Shown: positions 10,489 to 17,336 of the stretch, piece by piece
Position numbering within the stretch: position 1 is the stretch's first letter
Layout: the number at the start of each line of letters is the position of its first letter
NCBI GenBank assembly: GCA_955652195.1
Contig: CATPBC010000487.1
Location: 1 to 17,336, forward strand
Origin: an uncultured Xanthobacteraceae bacterium
GTDB taxonomy: Bacteria; Pseudomonadota; Alphaproteobacteria; Rhizobiales; Xanthobacteraceae
Direction: 5' to 3'
Length of the DNA stretch: 17,336 bases
Notes under the pieces: generated by a model
Database searches by the model: none
Told to the model about the DNA's origin: nothing
The model's input: the letters and a program-made list of their open reading frames with translations, nothing else
Position numbers and translations under genes: made by a program

Positions 10489-10977
10489 TCAGCGATAAGG
10501 CGCGTCGAGGGCGAGGCTCTTGGCGATTTCGCGCTCCCAGCGATCGCCATTCGCGAGCAGCCGCTCCTTGTCATAGTAAAGTTCTTCGCGCGTTTCGGTC
10601 GCGAATTCGAAATTCGGTCCTTCGACAATCGCATCGACCGGACATGCTTCTTGGCACATGCCGCAATAAATGCACTTGACCATGTCGATGTCATAGCGAG
10701 TGGCGCGGCGCGTACCGTCGTTTCGGCGCGGGCCGGCCTCGATCGTAATCGCCTGCGCCGGACAGATCGCCTCGCACAATTTGCACGCGATGCAGCGCTC
10801 TTCGCCGTTGGGATAGCGTCGCAGCACGTGTTCGCCGCGAAAGCGAGGCGAAATCGGATTTTTCTCGAACGGATAGTTCACCGTCGCTTTGGGCTTGAAG
10901 AAGTAGCGCAACGACAACACAAAGGCTTGCCAGAACTCCTTGAGGAACACCGAGCGGGCGGCCTGATCCAATTTCAT
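10489..10977 (-). CDS. nuoI: NADH-quinone oxidoreductase subunit I (two 4Fe-4S ferredoxin)
   Basis: Peripheral-arm subunit (TYKY homologue) that carries clusters N6a and N6b and passes electrons from NuoG toward NuoB and quinone. The 162-aa protein has two complete CxxCxxCxxxCP motifs: C62, C65, C68, C72 ([12 protein letters not shown]) and C102, C105, C108, C112 ([12 protein letters not shown]). The N-terminal amphipathic region [18 protein letters not shown] anchors it to the membrane. I start it at ATG 10977, which gives the usual [10 protein letters not shown]-terminus and length. An upstream in-frame start at 11010 would overlap the preceding gene and is not supported. It begins 1 nt after the stop of the small membrane protein gene and ends 12 nt before nuoJ. 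Confidence 0.97.
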   Translation of the reverse strand: MKLDQAARSVFLKEFWQAFVLSLRYFFKPKATVNYPFEKNPISPRFRGEHVLRRYPNGEERCIACKLCEAICPAQAITIEAGPRRNDGTRRATRYDIDMVKCIYCGMCQEACPVDAIVEGPNFEFATETREELYYDKERLLANGDRWEREIAKSLALDAPYR

Positions 10978-10978
10978 G

Positions 10979-11242
10979 TCAGCCCCCCGTACCGCCAAGC
11001 GTGCCGCCAAGCATGTTGCCGATCCAATAACCCGCCACTGCCAGAACGGCGATGGCCAAACCCAACAGCACGCGGCGCATGACCGAGAGCTTGTCCTCGA
11101 AGGCGGAGCGCTGCTCGAGGGTCTCTGGCACGTTCGCGGCGCGCAGACGCCGCTCTATGATCCGGATACCCGGAACATAGATCGCGGCGGCGACGATCAT
11201 CCCGCAGAGCGCGCCGAGCCAGGCCGGCAATGACAATTCCAT
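10979..11242 (-). CDS. Small two-helix membrane protein of unknown function inside the nuo operon
   Basis: I do not recognise this gene. It encodes 87 aa: helix 1 at about residues 6-25 ([17 protein letters not shown]), a charged amphipathic stretch at 27-57 ([18 protein letters not shown], then [13 protein letters not shown]), helix 2 at about 58-78 ([20 protein letters not shown]) and a glycine-rich tail GGTLGGTGG. It has no cysteine cluster, no signal-peptidase site that I can see, and no similarity I can name to a Nuo subunit. The ATG at 11242 has GGAGG with 5-nt spacing. A TTG at 11254 overlapping that ribosome site is a less likely start. It sits 12 nt after the nuoH stop and 1 nt before nuoI, so it must be made together with complex I. 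An accessory or assembly role is inference from position only. Confidence 0.85.
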   Translation of the reverse strand: MELSLPAWLGALCGMIVAAAIYVPGIRIIERRLRAANVPETLEQRSAFEDKLSVMRRVLLGLAIAVLAVAGYWIGNMLGGTLGGTGG

Positions 11243-11247
11243 GCCGT

Positions 11248-11252
11248 CCTCC
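11248..11252 (-). promoter_or_regulatory. Ribosome binding site for the small nuoH-nuoI membrane protein
   Basis: GGAGG on the minus strand, 5 nt before the ATG at 11240-11242. It supports real translation of this small gene and favours the ATG over the TTG at 11252-11254, which lies within the site. Confidence 0.65.
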
Positions 11253-11254
11253 AA

Positions 11255-12280
11255 TCATTGCGGCGCCCATCCGGTGATCTGCAGCACGCCGGCCACGATC
11301 GCGACCATGGCAAGCGAGATCGGCAAAAACACTTTCCAGCCGAGCCGCATCAATTGGTCGTAGCGGTAGCGCGGCACGAATGCTTTCACCATCGCGAACA
11401 TGAAGAACACAAAGCCTGCCTTGAGCACAAACCATATAATGCCCGGCACCCAGGTGAACGGCACGACTGGGAATGGCGGCAGCCAACCGCCGAGAAACAG
11501 GATCGCGGACATGGCGCACATGGTGCAGATCGCAACGTATTCGCCGAGCATCAGCATCATGTAGGGCGTCGAGCCGTATTCGACCATGTAACCGGCGACG
11601 AGTTCCGATTCTGCCTCGACCAGATCGAACGGCGGCCGATTGGTCTCGGCAAGCGCAGAGACAAAGAATATGACGAACATCGGGAACAGCGGCAGCCAAT
11701 ACCAGCCGAACATGCCCCATTTCGAATTCTGCGCCTCGACGATCGCGGTGAGATTGAGCGATCCGACGCACAGCAGCACGGTGATGATGACAAAACCGAT
11801 CGAAACTTCGTACGACACCATCTGCGCCGCCGAGCGCAGCGCGGCAAGGAATGGATATTTTGAGTTCGACGCCCAGCCGGCCATGATGACGCCGTAGACG
11901 CCCAGCGAAGAGATCGCGAAGATATAAAGTATTCCGACATTGATATTGGCAATGGTCCAGCCCGCGTTCACCGGAATGACCGCCCAAGCGGCGAGCGCAA
12001 GCACGCAGGTTACGAACGGCGCCAGCAGGAATACGCCTTTGTTGGCGCCGGCCGGGATAACCGGCTCTTTCAGCACGAATTTGAGCAGATCGGCGAAAGA
12101 CTGAAACAGGCCCCACGGCCCGACCACGTTCGGCCCGCGCCTGATCTGCACGGCCGCCCAGATTTTCCGATCGGCCCACAGCACATAGGCGACAACGATG
12201 AGCAAAATGATGAGAAGCAGCAGGCTTTGCGCCACCATGATTGCGAACGGCCACAGATAATCGGACGCGAATGCAGACAT
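11255..12280 (-). CDS. nuoH: NADH-quinone oxidoreductase subunit H
   Basis: Eight-helix membrane subunit that forms the quinone-binding chamber and links the peripheral and membrane arms. The 341-aa protein has the family signatures [20 protein letters not shown] (residues 36-55), [20 protein letters not shown] in the middle, and [20 protein letters not shown], the glutamate-rich loop of the E-channel next to the quinone site. The C-terminal region includes [17 protein letters not shown]. The ATG at 12280 is 11 nt after the nuoG stop. The ribosome site is weak. Length is normal for the family. Confidence 0.97.
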   Translation of the reverse strand: MSAFASDYLWPFAIMVAQSLLLLIILLIVVAYVLWADRKIWAAVQIRRGPNVVGPWGLFQSFADLLKFVLKEPVIPAGANKGVFLLAPFVTCVLALAAWAVIPVNAGWTIANINVGILYIFAISSLGVYGVIMAGWASNSKYPFLAALRSAAQMVSYEVSIGFVIITVLLCVGSLNLTAIVEAQNSKWGMFGWYWLPLFPMFVIFFVSALAETNRPPFDLVEAESELVAGYMVEYGSTPYMMLMLGEYVAICTMCAMSAILFLGGWLPPFPVVPFTWVPGIIWFVLKAGFVFFMFAMVKAFVPRYRYDQLMRLGWKVFLPISLAMVAIVAGVLQITGWAPQ

Positions 12281-12291
12281 GATCGAACCCG

Positions 12292-14367
12292 CTACTCAGC
12301 CGCCGTTGCCGCCGCGCGGCCCTGCGCCACCACCGAGCATTCGGCCATCACCGCGGAGGCGCGCGTGATTGGGTTGGTCAGGTAAAAATCATCGACGATC
12401 GACGTGAACGGCGCTTTCTCGGCGTTTCCATCCAGTGCCGCCAGCTTTCGGATGCCGGCGGGATCGGCCGGCGTAATCTCACCAATCCGCATCAGATGCG
12501 GATAGGATTTGAACAACTCCTGGCGCAGCGCGCGCAGCGAGTCGTAAGGCAGTCGATGCTTGAGCACATCCGATAGTGCGCGCAGGATAGCCCAGTCCTC
12601 GCGCGCATCGCCTGGCGGGAAGGAGGCGCGCGTCGCCATCTGCACCCGCCCCTCGGTATTTACGTAGATCGCGGATTTTTCCGGATAGGCGGCGCCCGGC
12701 AGTATCACGTCAGCCCGTGATGCGCCGCGATCGCCGTGGGTGCCGATATAAATCACGAACGCGCCCGGCGCGATTTCGATTTCGTCGACGCCGAGCAGGA
12801 AAGCGAGGTCGAGCGTTCCGTAGGCCGCCATCTGCCGCGCAGTCAAGCCGCCCGATCCAGGCACGAAGCCGACATCGAGTGCGCCGACCCGCGCCGCCGC
12901 GCTATGCAATACGCAATAGCCGTTCCAGCCCTCCTTCACTGCACCAAGCTCGAGCGCGGCTTTCGCCGCCAGCGAAGCGACCGCCGCACCATCGCCGCGC
13001 GCGAATGCGCCGGCGCCGACGATCACCATGGGGCGCTCGGCCTTGCGCAAGGCATCGGCAAAGGAATGCCGCGTAATCGCGGCAAGCGTCTCGGGGCCGG
13101 CGCCGAGATAGTCGTAAGGATAGGTGAGCTCCGCTTTCGGACCGATCACCCCTATCGGGAATTTTCCCGCCCGCCAACGCTTGCGAATGCGCGCGTTTAG
13201 GATCGCGGCTTCTTTGCGCGGATTGGAGCCGACGATCAACAGCGCGTCGGCGGCATCGATCCCGGGAATCCCCGCATTGAATAAGTAGGTCGCGCGGCCC
13301 CACGCCGGATCAAACGACGAGCCGTCCTGCCGGCAATCGAGATTGGCAACCTGCAACCGCGTCATCAGATCCTTGAGCGCGAAAATCTCCTCGACGGCGG
13401 CGAGATCGCCGACAATCGCGCCGATGCGTTTCGGGCTAGTCTTCGCGACCTTAGCGGCGATTGCGTGGAATGCCTCGCTCCAGCTCGCCAGACGCAGCCG
13501 GCCATTGTCGCGCAGATAGGGCTGATCGAGACGCTGCGTGCGCAAGCCGTCGACGACATGGCGCGTCTTATCGGAAATCCACTCTTCGTTGATGTCTTCG
13601 TTGACGCGCGGCAGGATGCGCATGACCTCGCGGCCGCGCGTGTCGACGCGGATGGCGCAACCGAGCGCATCCATCACGTCGATGGTTTCGGTTTTGTTGA
13701 GCTCCCACGGCCGGGCGGCAAAGGCATAAGGTTTCGAGGTCAGCGCGCCGACCGGGCAGATGTCCACGACATTGCCCTGCAGTTCTGAGCGCATGGCGGT
13801 TTCGAGATAGGTCGTGATCTCCATATCCTCGCCGCGGCCGGTCGCACCGAGTTCCGGGACACCCGCGACTTCGGTGGCAAACCGCACGCAACGCGTACAC
13901 TGGATGCAACGGTTCATCGAGGTCTTGACCAGGGGGCCGAGATATTTGTCCTCGACCGCGCGCTTGTTCTCGATGAAACGAGTGGAATCGATGCCGTAGG
14001 CCATGGATTGGTCCTGCAGATCGCATTCGCCGCCCTGGTCGCAGATCGGGCAATCGAGCGGATGATTGATCAGCAGGAATTCCATGACGCCTTCACGCGC
14101 CTTGCGCACCATCGGCGAGCGGGTCCTAACTTCCGGCGGCTCACCTTTCGGCCCCGGCCGGCAGTCGCGCACGCCCCAGGCGCAGCTCGCGACCGGTTTG
14201 GGCGAACCGACCAGTTCGACCAGGCACATGCGGCAATTGCCGGCGATCGACAGCCGCTCGTGAAAGCAAAAGCGCGGAATCTCCGCACCGGCGGCCTCGC
14301 AGGCCTGGAGCAGCGTATACTCCGGCGGAACGTCGATTTCTTTGCTATCGACGATGAGCCTGGTCAT
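12292..14367 (-). CDS. nuoG: NADH-quinone oxidoreductase subunit G (iron-sulfur, molybdopterin-oxidoreductase-like)
   Basis: Largest peripheral-arm subunit, passing electrons from NuoF to NuoI. The 691-aa protein starts with a 2Fe-2S domain (N1b ligands C34, C45, C48, C62), then the His-Cys cluster N5 (H102, C106, C109, C115), then the 4Fe-4S N4 (C154, C157, C160, C204). From about residue 220 on is a molybdopterin-oxidoreductase-like domain without cofactor motifs. The extra N7 cluster of E. coli and Thermus is absent: only C237 remains and the other two motif positions are D230 and D233, as in mitochondria and other alphaproteobacteria. The ATG at 14367 follows the nuoF stop by 3 nt, with GGAG across the stop as ribosome site. 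Confidence 0.97.
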   Translation of the reverse strand: MTRLIVDSKEIDVPPEYTLLQACEAAGAEIPRFCFHERLSIAGNCRMCLVELVGSPKPVASCAWGVRDCRPGPKGEPPEVRTRSPMVRKAREGVMEFLLINHPLDCPICDQGGECDLQDQSMAYGIDSTRFIENKRAVEDKYLGPLVKTSMNRCIQCTRCVRFATEVAGVPELGATGRGEDMEITTYLETAMRSELQGNVVDICPVGALTSKPYAFAARPWELNKTETIDVMDALGCAIRVDTRGREVMRILPRVNEDINEEWISDKTRHVVDGLRTQRLDQPYLRDNGRLRLASWSEAFHAIAAKVAKTSPKRIGAIVGDLAAVEEIFALKDLMTRLQVANLDCRQDGSSFDPAWGRATYLFNAGIPGIDAADALLIVGSNPRKEAAILNARIRKRWRAGKFPIGVIGPKAELTYPYDYLGAGPETLAAITRHSFADALRKAERPMVIVGAGAFARGDGAAVASLAAKAALELGAVKEGWNGYCVLHSAAARVGALDVGFVPGSGGLTARQMAAYGTLDLAFLLGVDEIEIAPGAFVIYIGTHGDRGASRADVILPGAAYPEKSAIYVNTEGRVQMATRASFPPGDAREDWAILRALSDVLKHRLPYDSLRALRQELFKSYPHLMRIGEITPADPAGIRKLAALDGNAEKAPFTSIVDDFYLTNPITRASAVMAECSVVAQGRAAATAAE

Positions 14368-14370
14368 CGC

Positions 14371-15693
14371 TTACTCCGCTGCCTGCGCAACCGGCGGGTT
14401 GAGCGCGCCCGCTTTATCGGCATTCGCGGTGTACTGATCGATCCGCCTTTCGATCTCCGGCCGGAAATGTCGCAACAGGCCTTGGACCGGCCACGCCGCA
14501 CCGTCGCCGAATGCGCAGATCGTGTGACCTTCAATCTGTGTCGTGACATCCCACAACGTGTCGATTTCATTCTTATGAGCGCGGCCTTCGGCCATGCGCG
14601 TGAGTACGCGCCACATCCAGCCCATGCCTTCGCGGCACGGCGTGCACTGACCGCAGGTCTCGTGCTTGTAAAAATATGAGATGCGCGCCATCGCGCGAAC
14701 GATATCGGTGGACTTATCCATTACGATCACTGCGGCAGTGCCAAGCGCTGATTTCTTTTCGCGGCAGCCGTCGAAATCCATCAATAATGTGTCGGTCTGG
14801 TCGGGGCCGGCCGGGATCAGCGGCATCGACGAGCCGCCGGGAATGACCGCCATCAGATTATTCCAGCCGCCGCGCACGCCGCCGGCATGCCGCTCGATCA
14901 GTTCGCGGAGCGGAATGCCCATGGTCTCTTCGACATTGCACGGCCGTTCGACATGGCCGGAAATGCAGTAGAGCTTGGTGCCGGTATTGTTCGCTCTGCC
15001 GATGCCGGCAAACCAGGCCGCGCCGCGCCGCATGATGTCCGGCACTTGCGCGATGGTCTCTACATTGTTCACAGTCGTCGGGCGGCCATAGAGTCCCATA
15101 TTGGCCGGGAACGGCGGCTTGAGCCGCGGCAGCCCCTTTTTCCCTTCCAAACTCTCCAACAGCGCGGTTTCCTCGCCGCAGATATAAGCGCCGGCGCCGT
15201 GATGCAGGATGATGTCGAAGTCCCAGCCGTGGATGTTGTTCTTGCCAATGAGCTTCGCGTCATAGGCCTGTTGAATCGCGGCTTCGAGCCGCTCGCGTTC
15301 GCGGATGAATTCGCCGCGGATATAGATGTAGCAAGTGTTTACTGCCATGGCGCAGCCGGCAATCAGGCAGCCCTCGATGAGAAGATGCGGGTCATGCCGC
15401 ATGGCCTCGCGGTCTTTGCAGGTGCCAGGTTCAGATTCGTCGGCGTTGATCACCAGGTAATGCGGACGGTCGTCCGATTGCTTGGGCATGAACGACCATT
15501 TCAGTCCAGTCGCAAATCCCGCACCACCACGGCCGCGCTGCCCGGAGGCTTTGACTTCATTGATGATGGCGTCGCGGCCGCGCGCCAAGATTTCTTTGGT
15601 GCCATCCCAGGCGCCGCGCTGTCGCGCGCCTTCGAGGCCCCAATCGTGCTGGCCGTACAGATTTTTGAAAATACGATCTTTGTCGGCGAGCAT
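14371..15693 (-). CDS. nuoF: NADH-quinone oxidoreductase subunit F (NADH/FMN-binding, 51-kDa)
   Basis: Entry point of complex I: oxidises NADH on FMN and hands electrons to cluster N3. The 440-aa protein shows the glycine-rich FMN/NADH site [16 protein letters not shown] (residues 53-68), [14 protein letters not shown] (83-96), [17 protein letters not shown] (168-184) and the N3 ligands C347, C350, C353 ([10 protein letters not shown]) with C393. I start at the ATG at 15693, giving [14 protein letters not shown] as in homologues. A GTG codon directly upstream (15696) is also possible and would add one Met; AAGG lies 5 nt before the GTG and 8 nt before the ATG. It begins 11 nt after the nuoE stop. 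Confidence 0.97.
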   Translation of the reverse strand: MLADKDRIFKNLYGQHDWGLEGARQRGAWDGTKEILARGRDAIINEVKASGQRGRGGAGFATGLKWSFMPKQSDDRPHYLVINADESEPGTCKDREAMRHDPHLLIEGCLIAGCAMAVNTCYIYIRGEFIRERERLEAAIQQAYDAKLIGKNNIHGWDFDIILHHGAGAYICGEETALLESLEGKKGLPRLKPPFPANMGLYGRPTTVNNVETIAQVPDIMRRGAAWFAGIGRANNTGTKLYCISGHVERPCNVEETMGIPLRELIERHAGGVRGGWNNLMAVIPGGSSMPLIPAGPDQTDTLLMDFDGCREKKSALGTAAVIVMDKSTDIVRAMARISYFYKHETCGQCTPCREGMGWMWRVLTRMAEGRAHKNEIDTLWDVTTQIEGHTICAFGDGAAWPVQGLLRHFRPEIERRIDQYTANADKAGALNPPVAQAAE

Positions 15694-15704
15694 CACTTGG
15701 GCCT

Positions 15705-16451
15705 TTACTTGCGCCTTGGGTCGGTTACGTCACCCTCCGGCGCCTTGGGCATCGGGGCATCACGAAGATTGGCTGCTTCGCCGGGCTTCTTCGCGTCGTT
15801 ATCGGGATGCGAGACGGTTCCCCGTTCGGCGCCTTTTCCATTTGCAGCGAACAGCGACGGATCGGTGAGCGTGGTTGGACCGCCGATCGGAGCGGAATTG
15901 ATACGATCGATCTGCGGGCCAGGATTAGGCGTTTTCCCTAGCGAAAAATCGTTGATGATCCGCGTCAATATATCCGGCGTCAGATCCTCGTAGTAATCAG
16001 CATTGATCTGCGCCATCGGCGCGTTCACACACGCGCCGAGACACTCGACCTCGATCCATGAAAACGTCCCATCGGCAGTCACCTCGTTCTCCTCGCCGAT
16101 CATGCGGCGGCAAACCTTTTTCAGATCGTCGGCACCGCGCAGCATGCACGGCGTCGTGCCGCATAGTTGGACATGGAAACGGCCAACCGGAGCGAGATTG
16201 AACATGGTATAAAAGGTGGCCACTTCGAGCACGCGGATCTTGGCCATGCCGAGCAGTTCCGCGGTGGCTTCGATCGCCTTTTGCGGCAGCCAACCGCCGC
16301 ACTGCTCCTGCGCGCGCCACAAGATCGGGATGACCGCCGATTGCTGGCGGCCTTCCGGATATTTCGCGATCTGCGCTTTCGCCCAGGCCAGATTTGCCGG
16401 CGTGAAGGCGAAGCTCGCGGGTTGTTTTTCGGCCAGTCGGCGCACGCTCAT
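15705..16451 (-). CDS. nuoE: NADH-quinone oxidoreductase subunit E (24-kDa 2Fe-2S), with a C-terminal tail
   Basis: Thioredoxin-fold subunit that carries 2Fe-2S cluster N1a beside the NuoF flavin. In the 248-aa protein the ligands are C97, C102 (LCGTTPC) and C137, C141 (ECLGAC). [10 protein letters not shown] at 76-85 and [20 protein letters not shown] at 131-150 are family signatures. The catalytic fold ends near residue 172. About 75 further residues, rich in Pro, Gly, Asp and Lys ([21 protein letters not shown] and onward), form a tail absent from E. coli NuoE (166 aa). The ATG at 16451 overlaps the nuoD stop as ATGA. A longer in-frame start at 16577 would run into nuoD and is rejected. 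The stop is 11 nt before the nuoF ATG. Confidence 0.96.
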   Translation of the reverse strand: MSVRRLAEKQPASFAFTPANLAWAKAQIAKYPEGRQQSAVIPILWRAQEQCGGWLPQKAIEATAELLGMAKIRVLEVATFYTMFNLAPVGRFHVQLCGTTPCMLRGADDLKKVCRRMIGEENEVTADGTFSWIEVECLGACVNAPMAQINADYYEDLTPDILTRIINDFSLGKTPNPGPQIDRINSAPIGGPTTLTDPSLFAANGKGAERGTVSHPDNDAKKPGEAANLRDAPMPKAPEGDVTDPRRK

Positions 16452-17336
16452 CGATCGACCTCGCCAAACACAATATCGATCGAGCCGAGCACGGCCGAGA
16501 TGTCGGCCAGCATGTGACCGCGACAGAGGAAGTCCATGGCTTGCAAATGGGCAAAGCCGGGAGAACGGATCTTGCACTTGTACGGTTTGTTGGTGCCGTC
16601 GGCGATAAGATACACCCCGAATTCACCCTTCGGCGCTTCGACCGCGGCATAGACCTCGCCAGCCGGGACGCGAAATCCTTCGGTGTAAAGTTTGAAATGA
16701 TGGATGAGCGCCTCCATCGAGCGCTTCATCTCTTCGCGGCGCGGCGGCACGATCTTATGGTCGTCGACGGCGATCGGCCCGTGTCCTTCCGGCGCATGCA
16801 GCTTGTCGAGGCACTGTTTCATAATCCGGACCGACTGGCGCATCTCCTCCATGCGGATGCAGTAGCGGTCGTAATTATCGCCGTTCTTGCCGATCGGTAT
16901 GTCGAAATCGAGCTCGGCATAGCATTCATAAGGCTGCGCCTTGCGCAGATCCCACGCCGCGCCCGAGCCGCGGACCATCACTCCTGAAAATCCGCGCGCC
17001 CAAGCGTCTTCGAGCTTGACCACGCCGATATCGACGTTGCGCTGCTTGAAAATGCGGTTCTCGGTAAGCAGTTCCTCCAGATCGTCACAGACTTTGAGGA
17101 ATGGATCACAGAATGCGCCGATATCGTCGATGAGTTTCGGCGGCAAATCCTGGTGCACGCCGCCGGGACGGTAATAATTCGCATGCATGCGGCTGCCGGA
17201 GGCGCGCTCATAGAACATCATGAGCTTTTCACGCTCCTCAAAGCCCCATAGCGGCGGAGTCAGCGCGCCGACATCGAGCGCCTGCGTGGTGACGTTAAGT
17301 AGGTGCGACAACAGGCGGCTGATTTCGTGATAGAGC
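16448..17336 (-). CDS. nuoD: NADH-quinone oxidoreductase subunit D (49-kDa), 3' part
   Basis: Peripheral-arm subunit related to [NiFe]-hydrogenase large subunits that helps form the quinone site with NuoB and NuoH. The last 295 codons are visible; the N-terminal part, with the quinone-contacting His/Tyr region, lies off the right edge. The frame is open to the edge and begins [20 protein letters not shown], which is internal sequence, so the TTG at 17311 is not a start. Later signatures are [33 protein letters not shown], and the C-terminal [17 protein letters not shown] followed by [12 protein letters not shown]. The stop overlaps the nuoE start as ATGA. Confidence 0.97.
   Translation of the reverse strand, partial: LYHEISRLLSHLLNVTTQALDVGALTPPLWGFEEREKLMMFYERASGSRMHANYYRPGGVHQDLPPKLIDDIGAFCDPFLKVCDDLEELLTENRIFKQRNVDIGVVKLEDAWARGFSGVMVRGSGAAWDLRKAQPYECYAELDFDIPIGKNGDNYDRYCIRMEEMRQSVRIMKQCLDKLHAPEGHGPIAVDDHKIVPPRREEMKRSMEALIHHFKLYTEGFRVPAGEVYAAVEAPKGEFGVYLIADGTNKPYKCKIRSPGFAHLQAMDFLCRGHMLADISAVLGSIDIVFGEVDR

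Noticed and set aside
10974..12254. 426-codon minus-strand open frame overlapping nuoH and the small membrane protein gene
   Set aside because: It is an out-of-frame Arg/His-rich translation; the nuoH frame contains every family signature.

Overview
The window is a 17.3-kb stretch of a GC-rich (about 60% by eye) alphaproteobacterial chromosome. It most resembles Hyphomicrobiales (Rhizobiales: Bradyrhizobium, Rhodopseudomonas or Xanthobacteraceae-like). The evidence is the alphaproteobacterial type of nuo genes (NuoG without N7 cysteines, NuoE with a C-terminal tail), the order nuo - birA - RNase J - mce - DUF1467 - proS, and a repeat of the 'CTCTCCCC...GGGGAGAGG' kind common between genes in these genomes. 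Genus assignment is inference. Every convincing gene lies on the minus strand, so transcription runs from high to low coordinates.

From 17336 down to 4427 lies most of a complex I (NADH:quinone oxidoreductase) operon: nuoD (its 5' part and nuoC-A lie outside), nuoE, nuoF, nuoG, nuoH, a small unnamed two-helix membrane protein, nuoI, nuoJ, nuoK, nuoL, nuoM and nuoN. The genes overlap or are a few bases apart (ATGA at D/E and J/K, TGATG at L/M), which implies one polycistronic, translationally coupled message. The one loose junction is the 72-nt nuoK-nuoL gap, which holds a hairpin-forming repeat. The NADH-oxidising module (E, F, G) passes electrons through the D/I/H quinone module, and the J, K, L, M and N subunits pump protons.

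From 4427 down to 1203 the same tight array continues into housekeeping genes: birA (biotin-protein ligase without a DNA-binding domain), rnj (RNase J), mce (methylmalonyl-CoA epimerase, with a TTG start behind a perfect AGGAGG) and a DUF1467 membrane protein. BirA and Mce both fit the propionyl-CoA route, since propionyl-CoA carboxylase is biotinylated and the epimerase acts next.

A 387-nt intergenic region (816-1202) separates this array from proS, which starts at a TTG at 815 and runs off the left edge. This region holds a clear rho-independent terminator pointing along the plus strand, with no plus-strand gene to explain it.

Nothing here looks like a defence system, mobile island, CRISPR array or biosynthetic cluster. 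It is conserved core genome. The items most worth a second look are the small membrane protein between nuoH and nuoI, the orphan plus-strand terminator (possible small RNA), the repeat inserted in the nuoK-nuoL gap, and the proline/histidine/acid-rich insertion in NuoL.
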